Assembly: GCA_031002005.1 (NCBI GenBank)
Contig: CM061919.1
Coordinates: forward strand, 171,723,121-171,787,120
DNA from: Vandiemenella viatica
Lineage: Eukaryota > Arthropoda > Insecta > Orthoptera > Morabidae
Length of the DNA: 64,000 nucleotides
Direction: 5' to 3'
A program made the translations under genes and the position numbers. The notes beneath the pieces are model-generated. The model did no database searches. It had not been told where the DNA came from and saw only the letters and a list, made by a program, of their open reading frames with translations. Positions 12,253 to 22,690 of this stretch are shown here, in pieces (positions within the stretch are counted from its first letter, which is position 1; the number at the start of each line of letters is the position of its first letter).

Positions 12253-12574
12253 CTGAAAGTAAATTATAATCAGTATATGAAACAAATCAAATATCCATTC
12301 AGACAATGACAAAACAATGTAAAAACAAAGAAAAATACTATGCTCCATCACAAAAATTAATTAAAAGTGCAACTCAATAAAGATCATATGCTATTAAATT
12401 AAGAAAAGATAGGGACTTTCTCATACTTCAATTATAACAGGGAAAGCACAAACAAGTAAAGTATCTTAGTAATCATATACTTCCACTGCCAGATTATAAG
12501 TACATCACAAAAATTAACAAAAAATATTTCTTACTGAATGATCAAAACATCTTACCATCAATTTTTTCCCTTAC

Positions 12575-12658
12575 TGAGAAAACTAAGCTGTTAAATCGCT
12601 CAATAACACTTATCAAATCTTTCCACCTTTCATTAAATTCTAAATTACTGAAAGTGTG
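12575..12658 (-). CDS. Host gene, predicted internal exon (28 codons)
   Basis: Reads HTFSNLEFNERWKDLISVIE then RFNSLVFS. The acceptor is ATCATAGTCTAG and the donor is TCA|GTAAGG. Both ends are in phase 0, consistent with the neighbouring exons. Strong amphipathic helical character (ERWKDLISVIERFNSL) suggests part of an alpha-helical repeat or coiled region, but no named domain is recognised. Confidence 0.6.
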
Positions 12659-12719
12659 CTAGACTATGATAAACTTAAAAGATAATAAAAATCAATACAC
12701 CATTCACTACAGCACTTAC

Positions 12720-12903
12720 TTTCATGATTTCAGGTAAAATTCTGTTCTCTAGTTCACAGAGCAGTGGTGAGTATTTGAAGAAGAAATTTATGACTCTGCA
12801 TTTTGAAAGAAGAGCCTCTGAGCTAGCACAGACAAACTTGCAAGCACAACTTAATGTCAATTTCAGCTGGCTCAAAGCTTCTGTTCCACATAGTTCTTCA
12901 GAC
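12720..12903 (-). CDS. Host gene, predicted internal exon (184 bp)
   Basis: Minus-strand acceptor with a long T tract and TGCTGTGTAG, and a donor that is perfect consensus (ATGAAA|GTAAGT). The frame is open throughout: SEELCGTEALSQLKLTLSCA ... SPLLCELENRILPEIMK. The exon begins with one base completing a codon, exactly what the two-base overhang of exon 26318-26487 needs (AG + G, Arg). The sequence looks alpha-helical, with regularly spaced Leu and Ala and several Cys. This pattern of clean splice sites and phase agreement, with no similarity to the surrounding repeats, is why I call it a host gene. Which gene it is I cannot tell. Confidence 0.65.
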
Positions 12904-13394
12904 CTACACAGCAAAATAAAAAAATAAAAAAAGATACAAGAGAGGGAAAATTAGTCTATTACATTTAAGCATCACCTGCATAAGTAATACTGAAGCAACA
13001 TCTATGAATAATAAACACAAAATGCAGTTAATAAAAAACAACAAACCTGGATTAAGATTAAGATACAAATAAATCTATGTCTCTCAGCCAGCAGATCATA
13101 TTCACATCTTTGTATAGGTCCAAATTAAAACCTTCCATTATTTCTTGTATACCATGTTTCCCCCATCATCACCATCCCTCATGTGATCTCACTGCAGCCC
13201 ACCCAAGTTGCCCCTAGTCTTAGCGCATATTGAAAACCCAATTGCTAGTATGGAAACTGTCTCATCTTTCTACAAAATTCCCTATTATATCTCTCAAAAT
13301 TTAACATATTCCTTCAAACAGCTAAAATCAACCATTCTATCTTATCTGTGGTTTGTTACCTGGCCTCAGCCTATAGTGTTAACATTTAATATGC

Positions 13395-13620
13395 AGTGAA
13401 AATGATTATAACGCTCACCAGTGTGGCTGTGAGCATTAAGGCACCACTACACTGGATCAGGGAGGTACAAAAGGCATAGGATTAAATCATGGGCCCCACA
13501 TACCAAGCAGTCCTGGCTGCAGTTTTTGGGTAGATTCCACAGTCACATAGGCAAATGCTCTGGCAGTCCCTAATCTCCGCCTCATAAACTACAACTTGCA
13601 TAAATAAAAATACACTTATA
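13395..13620 (+). mobile_element. tRNA-derived SINE, third type (SINE-C), decayed
   Basis: GTGTGGCTGTGAGCATTAAG resembles a tRNA A-box region, with a poor B-box-like GATTAAATCATGG about 60 nt on. The body then reads TTTTTGGGTAGATTCCACAG ... CACATAGGCAAATGCT, and an A-rich tail follows at about 13600-13620. Layout matches tRNA SINEs, but only one copy is seen here, so the assignment rests on structure. Confidence 0.4.
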
Positions 13621-13830
13621 ATAGATCACGAGTTTTCACATTTCACTTACAGATCATAACATATCCACTCCCCTACAAAAGATCTAGCAAGCCAGCATTA
13701 ATCTACAGAAATTTCAGCCATATTTCTAGCCTGATTAATCACAATTTTCCCATAATCACCATCTCTCAGTTAAGTAGATGTGGTGTTTTTGAAGTCAGCT
13801 ACCAACTTCAGCTTTGGCACTGGATGATGA

Positions 13831-13868
13831 ATTGACGGGTTGCAAACCATAGTGGTACAAGTGACAAA
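13831..13868 (+). repeat. Left TIR of the DUF7869 transposon
   Basis: ATTGACGGGTTG, two mismatches, AACCATAGT, one mismatch, GTACAA, one mismatch, TGACAAA. It pairs with the reverse complement of 25758-25795 at about 34 of 38 positions. Confidence 0.75.
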
Positions 13869-14285
13869 ATAAACATTTTGAGAAAATCAGGTTTTTGTAA
13901 ATACGCTTGAAATATTTACGATAAGATTGTAATAAAATATACCACGTATTTGTAACCAAATTTTAATCTTTTCCATATCAAAATTGTGTCATGATTATTA
14001 AGATTTAAGTATAATTTAAACTAAAAAATCAAAAAAAAATCAAAATCACATACTGTTGTGGCCTATTGACTAAACAAAACAATGCACTTATATCAGTACG
14101 ACACACAACAGTTTATGTACTTATTTTTTTTACACTTGTATATGTCCTATAGTAGAGTGTTCAACCATTGTGTAAAATGTTCTCTCGAACTCACTAGAAC
14201 TACAGCTGACCTCGCACTTTTAACACCAGAGCTTAACACAATCACCTTGACTGTGAAGAAATGGAATCAATAATTGATATGATAA

Positions 14286-15060
14286 TTAGTTTATCACCTT
14301 ATTCATATAATCCAAAATACTTTCTTCGTCTATTTCATGCACCCTATTTTTTCTGGGTTCACCTCTAGAATGACTTAAAGTACGTTTTTGATTCTGAATC
14401 TCATCACATGTCAATGAATTGCAAAATTCATGATGAAGTGATGGTACAAATTTTAGAAGATCCAATAAATCTTTAAACCTAGCATGCTTTATTTTTATTT
14501 CTGTTTCCCTAAGCTGAGGAAGAATTTTGAGTATGTTCCTATTTTCACATCCATGTTGACATGATGAAATGGTGAGTCCACATCTAAAGAGTCCTTGAAA
14601 TACATACTCTTTGGCAGGGCTTTTGAAAATCTCATCCATCTTATTTTTAGCCAATTAAATTTATTTTTAGCACTGTCAATCTTTTAGTTAACAGTAACTT
14701 TTGAAACAGAGTCAGTAGAAATACAATCCTCTTGTTGCATTCTGTGAACATTAAATTTCTCAACCAAAGTCATCCAGTTTCCAGGCACAAAAATATACTG
14801 GGCTTTCTCTTTCTGTTTTTCTATGTGGAAAAAATCAGTCTAATTTTCTAGGTAACCAGATACCCTGAATTTGTGATCTACAGTAGTAATGGGTGTATGA
14901 GCTAAGACATACATCCAAAGCTTGCAAATTATATTATTTCTGTTTTGACCACCATAGGTGTTTCTGTATGCAACCAAGTGCTTACAGTCTTTAGGGATGG
15001 TGTTCATGGTGTATTTTAATAGACACGAAGCCACTTCTGCTGCTCCAAACCACATATACC
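14286..15060 (-). pseudogene. DUF7869-like transposon protein, C-terminal part
   Basis: The minus-strand frame starts YMWFGAAEVASCLLKY at about 15060, then shows TYGGQNRNN (the family usually has D-x-CGGQNRN, a hallmark), FRVSGYLEN, a broken block FIEKQKEKAQYIFVPGNWM (about 14770-14830), and the C-terminal helix KDLLDLLKFVPSLHHEFCNSL (14410-14480), ending at TAA 14286. At least one stop and a frameshift separate the halves, and the conserved Cys of CGGQ has become Tyr. The fold is thought to be nuclease-like in mobile-element proteins of this type, but I make no functional claim. It continues the reading frame seen at 16671-16729. Confidence 0.65.
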
Positions 15061-16703
15061 TGTGTGCTGTCAGGTAACCTAAAATTTTGTGATTTCATGT
15101 CAAAATTTGTTTATAGACAGTTTCTTAAGTAATCCAAGGAGGATATTAAAGTAAACAGTCATATAAAATCAGAACGTAGTATTAACATTTTCACACAATG
15201 GGATTCAGACTGATTCGGACAAGGAAACATAGAATTCATTTTCACAGCTACTTTAGACCAAGTATAGCAAAACGAGATATGTACCTTAGCAGATATTAAT
15301 TTTTCCTGAAGAGTTAAGACACCTTGAAAAATCAAACTGGAATAAAAAGTTGCAGTAACACATTAAAAATTCATGAAACCATAGTTTTCAATATAGGAAA
15401 ATAATTAATAGTTTCAAATAAATGTAATTTTTCATTATATATTACAGAAAAGTTTGGAAAGGATAATTAAAGTTTAATAGTTAGTTTTAAAGGATTTTGT
15501 AAAATGAAATATCCATGTGGTCAGAGGAGACAAAACTTCCAGAGGGAAGTATGTTTAAATGAAAGGGGATTTTTTTTCTGAGTACGCTACACAAATTTTG
15601 ATTAGAGTATATGCTTTTTTCCCCTCGATATCTGAAAAAGAAATAATTAAAATCCATCTGGAGATGGCGGCTTTAGGTAGAAGTTTTCAAAGTAGTCAGA
15701 TACTGAGGAGAGGGAATGAATTTGGAAAACGATGAAAAACTATTAAAGAACTGTTATTACAGTTACATAGTGATGATACCTAATTGAAAAGTTAATGTAG
15801 AATTGTTTTCAGAGCCAATACTTTAGAAAACATCTACAATTTAAATTTCTCAATTTTCATTTCACCCTGTTAGAAAATAGTAACAAAGTTGATTTAGATA
15901 TCAAATGAAAGAGGAGCGAAAATAAATCATTTCAAAGGTTGTTTCAACTTCATAGCTCTAGAACTTTGGGAGTTATAAAGATTTTTTAATAGTTAGGAAA
16001 ATAATTTTTTACAGCAAAACTATGATAGATGCATAAATTTTCACTAGGATTGATTTTAACATTTAGAACCTCAGCTACCGGCTGTAAAAATTTCAGATCA
16101 ATAGGAATAGATTAGATCCACAAGATTGTTTGGGAAAGAGCGTGAGAAACCGGTTGCATCCAGTTTCACAAGCTGCATCTATAAATAGAGAACGCTGAAG
16201 CTTCTCATGGTCAGTTCATCAAAATCGGTTGAGCAGCAGACACCACATCACTCCGGCCCATGTTTGGACACGCAAATATGTAGGCAGAAGACACAAACGA
16301 GACCATAACCTAGCATTTCCAGCAGCCATCTTAGTGATTTCTGCACACGTGTGAAAGAGTTGCAAATTCTCATACAGTTAGGGGTTTATGAGAGTTGGCC
16401 TGATTCAAATCATTTATCAATACTTGCAATCATTTAATTTTGAGATGCTTTTCTGATGCCAAAAAGATTGTTCAACAAACTTGTAAAAATGTTCAGAAGA
16501 ATATAGTGATGGTTTAATTTTTCAATAGCAGCAGTGACTTTACTTTGAACATACCTTTCCTGATTGAGGTAATCCAATCTGGTGGTGATGGATTTTTAGT
16601 AATGAACACTCTTATTATCCTAAGGCAACACATCACAGAGTTCAGCCGTTAAGCTGTTAAGTGTAAACCCCTATGAACAGTTTTGTGTCTGACACGCATT
16701 TCC
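15061..16703 (-). other. Probable intron or insertion in the DUF7869 gene
   Basis: Joining GGAAATGC at 16704-16711 to GTATATGTGG at about 15060 restores the family motif GNAYMW. The boundaries read GC|GTGTCAG and CACACAG|G on the minus strand, so this 1.64 kb behaves like a spliced intron of the transposon gene. A later insertion at the same place is the alternative. AT-rich, with no coding signal inside. Confidence 0.4.
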
Positions 16704-16729
16704 ATTTTTGTAGTCACGAATCCCTAGAT
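16671..16729 (-). pseudogene. DUF7869-like protein, short segment between insertions
   Basis: The minus-strand frame HNLGIRDYKNGNACQTQNCS reads the conserved NLGIHD..GNA block of the family, directly after the PIF/Harbinger insertion. After GNA the frame leaves the family, which is where the proposed intron begins. Confidence 0.6.
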
Positions 16730-17069
16730 TATGGCTGGTCGTCCACTGCAAGCGTATTTGAGTGACTAACAACTCAAGCAACTGTAGACAACTTTGAGAG
16801 GGGTGACAGGGAACGACTGAGGGCATCCAGTATAACCGACTGAGTCGCGCGACTATGATTGTTGCAGCAATTCTTGACCGCATCTCTCGCGGCTAAAGGG
16901 TGTGCCAGTGATTTGGTGTGAATATTTTAAGAGTTTCAAAATTTTGTGAAGTGGATGCAGGGACCACTTACTTTTATACAAAGTCCCTGCCTGAAAACTC
17001 ATCGTAGAAATAGTTCGTGTTGGATTAATTCAGTGTTAGAAAAACGGAATTCACTAGGAGAACTCCACC

Positions 17070-17237
17070 TACAAATCCTCGTCCGGCCATACGGATCACT
17101 CCAGGCAAATGCCGAGATGGTTCCTTCAATAGGCCATCAACACATTCCTTCCTGTTCTTTAACCCCAGTCCATTCCCACCTCTAATGGCTTCAACATCGA
17201 CGAGGTGAAATGCTGGAAACAAATAATAATAATAATT
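17070..17237 (+). mobile_element. SINE-A fragment (tail part)
   Basis: CGTCCGGCC, then ATCACTCCAGGCAAATGCCG, then the pyrimidine-rich body and a (AAT)n tail at 17222-17237. It matches the 3' two thirds of the SINE at 30506-30754. The tRNA head is missing. Confidence 0.8.
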
Positions 17238-17346
17238 TCTTAAACTTTTTACTAACTAAACTAAAATAGAAACAAAACTGTTTACATTCCTTACCAAATA
17301 CTCGACCAACAATGTGTTTATTGTGGCATGTTTCAAAGGTTTACAA

Positions 17347-17366
17347 TTTTTTTTTTTTTTTTTTTT
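17347..17366. repeat. Poly(T) tract, 20 nt
   Basis: Homopolymer of 20 T. It probably marks the 3' end of a minus-strand retrocopy that is otherwise unrecognisable. Confidence 0.7.
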
Positions 17367-17954
17367 CCTTGGTTGCAGTGAACAGTGTTGTCAGGTTCGG
17401 GTGGTTAGTAATCTGTTGTTCAGGGCATCAGAGATGGAACTAGAGTGTTTCATTGAGCAGATCATGGCGATGAATATGGAAAAGGTACATGTGGAGATGT
17501 TGGAGGTGAATCCTCATCAGTGAAAACTTACTGCAGTTTATTCCAAATTGACACTTCACTATGAAGAGGAACGTTCTTTAGAACTGGGAGTACACTGCAA
17601 AAACTGAATATTACTATCTCCCTGCTAATAACTGTAATTTTCTCTCTTGATTTCAGGAAACTGTTTGTCAGAAAGACTATGATCCATTTGTTTGCACTTA
17701 GTTTGGGTAGATATGGTAGTGTGGAATCCAATTAATGGTGGTTGAACGGATGGGTTGGAGCATTGCTGATTTATAGCACTGGTGCTCAAAGTTTCGAAGA
17801 AGGTGAATTGATGCCATGTCCCAAATTACTTTCGGTATCTTGCCAGTTATATTGTCCCGAAGACCCTTTGGAGACTTTACATTTCTTTTCAGTTCCCTCA
17901 GTTCAGTAGTAAACCTAGTATTTGAATGATTAATACATTGAACTGAATTAATGA

Positions 17955-18240
17955 TTAATTGCGATGAAGTGTATGCTCCAGTGGCAATTTCCCTAGTCAT
18001 CTAATTATCACATTCTTAGTAAATTTTTTTTATCAATTTATATCTTTTGAGTAATTAAATTCGTCCCCCATCTACTTTTGTGATTTACGAGTGTTAATTT
18101 TATATACCTTCAGCTTTTTTGAAAAATTATTCATCACTTCACTTGGTAATTTATTCCAGCCCCTAATGCTCTTATCTACAAAAAACAATTTTCCTACTCT
18201 TGTAATAATTTAATCTGCATTGGGGTTATGCAATCTTCGC
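17955..18240 (-). mobile_element. LINE 3'-end fragment
   Basis: Starts with the reverse complement of the LINE 3' tail (ATTAATTGCGATGAAGTG..TGCTCCAGTGGCAATT), the same non-coding end as at 39690-39735. Then comes the C-terminal coding part seen as AAATTATTCATCACTTCACT and GGTAATTTATTCCAGCCCCT. It corresponds to the end of ORF2 (LPREM.NNLPKTLKEFK in the better copy). Truncated. Confidence 0.7.
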
Positions 18241-19684
18241 ATTAATTTGATCGGTTGCCTGTGTAACAGATACCTTTTCTCTAAGATGCTATTGTTCTTT
18301 AAATGGCTGCCAAACTATTAGTTTACCCTGCAATAGCTAACAGGTCATACATAAATGAAAGAAAGTCACTGTAGTTACTAATTTGAATATATTCTGAAAG
18401 TTTTATGAAGTTAAAAGCTGGTATCAGATTACGCTAGTTGAAAACATTTAAGGAAAATTGAACTTTGAAATCACATATGAAGATGCAGGTTATCCTTCTA
18501 GGCACAACACTGTATGGAAGCTTTCACTCTGGCAAACCTACTTATATTTGCAACCCAAAGTTCAGAGTGAGCTTAGTGATAGTTTTAGCCACTGCTACTA
18601 ATAACTCCTTAAAACACCGAAAAAAATCTTTCATTGAGTATAGCTTAAAGTGAATGAGAAAGTCCACGAACTTGTTCTGAGATGAGATAGTTAAACTTTC
18701 AGTAGTTACATTTTGAATTTTACCTCGGCTGCGACTGCTTCCCCAAACAGCTTCTTCAAAACTAGCCTACTTAAAAAAAAAAACTGTTCCAGACTGCCTC
18801 TCGAGACTGCCTAAAGCTATTCCAGACCGCTTGAGGCTGCCTGCATTTGTTGGCTTTTTATAGCCTTGGCTCATCTTTCGCTGAATCGTCATGGAACAAT
18901 GGTACATTCCCGCGGGGAAATCTTATTCTTTGGTGAATTACGAAAGTCCCCCATTCCTGTGAAACACTAATTCATGTGGCGGGCTGGGATGTGACCACAT
19001 CTTTCCCCCTGCCATATGTCTCGCCTCACATGATTAAGCCTAGTGTCAAAATATTGTTTTTTCTTTGTTGTGTGTGTTTTTTGTTTTGCTGCTGCCCTCC
19101 TCCCTTCAACTTTGGTGAGTGTTGGGTGTATTTTCCCTTTCTTTTCCATGTAACTAATTTACCCAGATTTTCCCAAAATTTTAATATGATATAGTTTAAT
19201 TTATTCCCAATCTTTCCAGTCATGACAAATTTAATCGTAATTATTCTCATTTAAGAGCTATTAATTTCTAAAAGTCGCACATGGTCATGCCATCACATGT
19301 CGACACTAAAACTTCGTTTTGCTTATGTTAAATTTCAAGTTACCACTGAACTGTTATATTTTTGTTATTAACTGAATTTTTCTCTCTCAATTGAGCCTAT
19401 TTTTATCTTCTTAGCTCTTTTATCTAAAAAGTTCCAATTCTTTATGTTTCCAATATCTTCCCAGATAAATTTTAAAAACATAAAAAATACACCTTAACAT
19501 GATCGTCGTTCTTACCTTACAACTATATGAGATTGGCTCCCTTCTAATTGATTTTAGTGAGAAGGTTATGTTCTGAGCTGAAAAGTGCTTTACTATTGAA
19601 AATGATGATAAAAGTTATTTGCTATCTGCAATATATGTAATAGGCCTCCTGCTGAACGGTTTAGGTAAGATAATAGATACGTAA
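18241..19684. other. Unassigned DNA inside the PIF/Harbinger element
   Basis: Mixed composition, with a more GC-balanced stretch at 18720-19030 (repeated GACTGCCT-like words) and AT-rich remainder. No coding or repeat match recognised. Confidence 0.4.
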
Positions 19685-20240
19685 CAAGAAAATTTTCCTA
19701 CTCTATTATGTGTGAAATAGAGTGCCAGCTTGTACTCATGGTAATATTTTCCCTTCCATGCACTATTCCTAATTCTTCGACCAGTATCCTTCCAAGCCCC
19801 ATTACCAACTTATTCCTTGTACAATCCCACCACTATTCATCCTCCTCCTGTCTTCCAATGGCTCCCAATCCAGCTCCTTTATCACATCAGTTACTGACTG
19901 GGTCTTGCGGTAATTTACACAAACAAATTTACCTGCTCTCTTTTGCACTCTCTCCAACTCCTGTATTTGGTATACAAAATTTGGATCCCAGACTACACCA
20001 CAATATTCATGTTTTGTTTTAATGTTTTGTAATCAAATTCCCTATCTTCTCCGGTACATTCTTTCATCACCCTCTTAAGTAAATGAAGGATTTTGTAATC
20101 CTTTCATACTTCCTGCTCAGTGTGTTCTGCCCAGTTGAGTTTGTTATCAAACATTATGCCAAGTTATTTACACTTCAAGCTTTCAACAAACAATTTTGTC
20201 CCATCTTATTATCATAAAGAACATTTAGCTACTTATCTCT
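19685..20240 (-). mobile_element. LINE ORF2 C-terminal fragment
   Basis: Collinear with 39900-40420: AGAGTGCCAGCTTG.ACTCATGG, CTTTTGCACTCTCTCCAACTC, TTTGGATCCCAGACTACACC and CAGTTGAGTTTGTTATCAAA. On the minus strand this is the RT thumb and C-terminal domain of the same LINE family (..LNW, ..GS.VWDP.F, ..LERVQKRA..). Frames are broken. Confidence 0.75.
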
Positions 20241-20654
20241 CTACCTAATAGGTTTGCAGTCTTCTACACTGTGACAGCATGCAAGAAAAGTTAGTTAAAC
20301 CACAAATACGTGAGTACAGTTACATATTGACACAGCATTAGAATAGATTGGACTGAATCAGATTGTGATAGATGCGAACGGAATGATTAGATCAAGTCGT
20401 GAACTCTGTAATCTTGTCAGAAATAATTTCTAAAAAATGCAAATATTCTTTCAAGAAAAACAATTTTTTTTAGATATTTCTGGCTGGTGTATTTGATGTA
20501 ATAATGCAGCTATTGGATATACTTTATATAAGTAATTTAAATGTAACTGTAGAGTAATCGTAAATATTGCAATCTCTAAAAGTTTCAATGTGTGTTTTCA
20601 TAGAGTATACATTTTAAAGTACCTATGATAGTGTACTTGTCAAGATTACCTACC

Positions 20655-20797
20655 ATTTTTACTACCAGTTTCTTCTGCAACTTTTTTCCAACAGTTTTTG
20701 CTGAATATCACGTGAGTAACAACGCTTGTCTCTCTTATATATCACAACAGTGTTTTCTCATCTACGGCACTGATTAGTTTCTCACTACCCATATTGA
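20655..20797 (-). pseudogene. MADF-like domain exon
   Basis: From ATG at about 20795 the minus strand reads MGSEKLISAVDEKTLL, a stop, then in shifted frames a tract similar to RDKRYYSRDIQQKLWKKVAEETGS, followed by a donor-like ATG|GTAGGT. The pattern L(I/V).(A/L)V..(K/R)..LWD ... Y......(K/Q).W..(V/I)A..(L/T)G is the MADF DNA-binding domain. The Trp codon after LL has become TGA and the frame is shifted, so it is broken. Its place just inside the right TIR and its inward orientation suggest it belongs to the PIF/Harbinger-type element. Confidence 0.5.
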
Positions 20798-21049
20798 TGG
20801 GTAAAACGAACAAAAACGGTGATACACACGAAAAGGAACATGGAGCATAGAATACGTAACGGCTACTACAAGCGATTAATCCAACTCCGGTAGGATCAGT
20901 CGCTCGTCGCCTGTCGTCGCTTGCAGTGGATGCTGTAGAGTAACGTTCCATGTGTTCCACCAACATGTGCGGCTACGAGAGACCTGTTAGTCACTCAAAT
21001 ACACCTGCAGTGGATGACCGGCATATGGGAAAAAAATTGGTATTTGTAG

Positions 21050-21716
21050 TAAATCAAATTTATTTGTTAATGTGGAATAGGTAATGTTTTTTGTAAATCA
21101 AAAGTTATCAAATAAACTGCTTCATCCTCTTTGCATCTATGTTTAGAATCTCTTGTCCTTTGAACTTCTAATAAATGACTTGCTTTTTCGTCTTTGATAT
21201 TTTGTTTCTCTTCCATATTTTCACATTTTCCACATGTGTCATATACTGGAAATCCTTTGACTACAGTTTTAGTGACAGATTCTCTAGCCTATCACAGGTA
21301 GTTTGTAGAATCTAAGATTCAATTCAGCATTGAACATTTTTCTATAGATTTGTTCTTTAACTAGTTGTTTGCCTTCATTAATGATTTTGTCTTTATAAAA
21401 TGAATATACTGATAATTCAAGAGACAGATACTTTTTAAGTGGTGTGAATAATTGCTTTTAAATTTTGTAAAACTGTTGACGTATTCCCGAACATCCAATT
21501 TATCTTATTTGATTTTATTTCCAGGTTCATGTTTGACACATGTGTCATATTCTGGAAGTCATTTGACTGAAGTTTTAGTGAAAGATTCATGGATAAATCT
21601 TCTATTAAAAATAGTGTTTTCAGAAAAAAGGTTTTGCACACCCTTTTAGTATTTAATATGATTACCATACTTATTTTTTTGTTGTCAATTGAATGCTTCG
21701 GTATCTCTATTTGCAT
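21050..21716 (-). pseudogene. DUF7869-like transposon protein, middle part
   Basis: Minus strand: RVCKTFFLKTLF (about 21610-21650), ESFTKTSVK*LPEYDTC (about 21540-21590), then a second, better version ESVTKTVVKGFPVYDTCGKC (about 21225-21285). KASHLLEVQRTRDSKHRCKE follows, and then ITFDLQKTLPIPH (about 21075-21115) and IYYKYQFF up to the PIF/Harbinger insertion. These match the order in DUF7869-type proteins (CK.FFL.TL ... P..DTC..C ... FDLQ..LPTP ... YYKRQL). The ES.TKT block is duplicated at 21231-21285 and 21536-21588, which the family does not have. Confidence 0.65.
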
Positions 21717-21722
21717 GTAGTA

Positions 21723-21967
21723 AACTTAACTTAGTCCACAACCCGAAGGAGGCATACTAAGCCATTTTGTTAGAGGTAGGACGGCCAGTTCCTTTCCTCT
21801 GGGGCCTACAGTTTAACATGGAGTCCGAACCACGGAGCATCCTGGCATAGCTCATATGACCTAACACAACTCTCAAAATTCCTGCGCCTGTCGGGATTCG
21901 AACCCAGGACCGGAGCAGCAGAAGCTTTGAAAGCAAGCGCCTAAGCCACTGAGCTACCAGACTGCTC
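21723..21967 (-). mobile_element. SINE-B, complete, with 12-bp target duplication
   Basis: Flanked by TTGCATGTAGTA at 21711-21722 and 21968-21979. On the minus strand it begins with a tRNA-like head (GGTAGCTCAGTGGCTTAGGC, B-box GGGTTCGAATCCC). Then comes a conserved body with CGTGGTTCGGA, TTAAACTGTAGGCCCCAGAG and GGAACTGGCCG. Pol III A and B boxes are recognisable. It is inserted inside the DUF7869 coding region, between the IHSKFWKL-like and the CKTFF segments. Confidence 0.9.
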
Positions 21968-21999
21968 TTGCATGTAGTATCTAATTAAATTCATTTGTG

Positions 22000-22370
22000 G
22001 TTACAATTTCCAAAATTTGGAATGAATTAGTTTACGATGGTCTTCAGAAAAAGTGGTATCGTCAAACATGGTTAAAGGTTTCCAAAGCCTTAGCTGGAAT
22101 TATTTTATCTTTAATAAGCACATATTCTTTTCCTTTGTTGTGTCTCTGTTTACTTATATTTTTCTTCCATGCTGTGGTGTTTTTCTGTCTTTTGCATGAT
22201 TGTGTTGAATTTTCTATTTGTGGTTCTTCATCAGTCAGGGTTTCAGGTGCTATCAGGACAACTGGAAGAGAGGCGGATAATGGTTGTTCAATTGGTGGGG
22301 CTGAAGTGGTATTGGTCAAACTGGTGGTAAGGCAGGTGATGATTCTGCAACTAGTGGGGTTCCAGATCAT
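22000..22370 (-). pseudogene. DUF7869-like transposon protein, N-terminal part
   Basis: Minus strand: an acidic, Ser/Thr-rich start, then CKRQKNTTAWKKNISKQRHN, KGKEYVLIKDKIIPAKALE (about 22080-22200), and in a shifted frame HRKLIHSKFWKL (about 22005-22040). W-K-x-N-x-x-K-x-x-R-N-x-G-x-x-Y is the usual N-terminal signature of these proteins, followed by a R..IF..FW.L block. The ATG at 22370 is the first in frame, but an upstream start cannot be ruled out because the region above is interrupted by other repeats. Confidence 0.6.
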
Positions 22371-22540
22371 ATCGGCATAACTAGTGATGATGGTTAAACT
22401 GCAGGCGTGACAGATTGTAATGACTCAATTGGCAGCTAATCTGATGATGCTTGTACATTTAGCACAGGTCCTTCATGTGAGCAAGTTTCAATTAAAATTT
22501 TTTTTTGAAGTATTTGAATATGTTCTTATATGTTCTTATA

Positions 22541-22562
22541 TATATATATATATATATATATA
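22541..22562. repeat. (TA)n microsatellite
   Basis: Pure TA dinucleotide run preceding the SINE-B tail fragment. Confidence 0.9.
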
Positions 22563-22690
22563 TCCCGTGGTTCGGATTCCACGTTAAACTGTAGGTCCCA
22601 GAAGAAAGGAACTGGCCGCCCTACCTCTGACACAATGGCTTAGTATGACTCCTTCGGGAGGATCCAACCAACCTTCGGACTAAGTAAATA
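22563..22690 (+). mobile_element. SINE-B tail fragment
   Basis: CCGTGGTTCGGATTCCACGT, TTAAACTGTAGGTCCCAGAA and GGAACTGGCCGCCCTACC match the 3' half of the SINE-B at 21723-21967, in the opposite orientation. The tRNA-like head is missing. Confidence 0.85.

Larger units (their letters stand above)
16733..21023 (-). mobile_element. PIF/Harbinger-type element with MADF-like exon
   Basis: Ends are inverted repeats: GGCTGGTCGTCCACTGC... at 16733 and, reversed, TGCCGGTCATCCACTGC... from 21023, continuing as TATTTGAGTGACTAACA in both. A 3-bp TAT flanks each side (16730-16732 and 21024-21026), a target-site length typical of this superfamily. It interrupts the DUF7869 frame exactly between IYYKYQFF and YNLGIRDYKN. 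A MADF-like exon near the right end (20655-20797) fits, since MADF/Myb-like proteins accompany PIF/Harbinger transposases. No DDE transposase remnant is recognised. Inside it lie a SINE-A piece and two LINE 3' fragments. Confidence 0.6.

Noticed and set aside
12558..12574. Alternative donor extending the host exon 12575-12658 to ATG|GTAAG
   Set aside because: It would leave a one-base overhang and put a stop at the start of the next exon; the TCA|GTAAGG donor keeps the frame open.
19684..20022. Open frame 19708-20022 on the plus strand as a gene
   Set aside because: It is antisense to a recognisable LINE ORF2 fragment.
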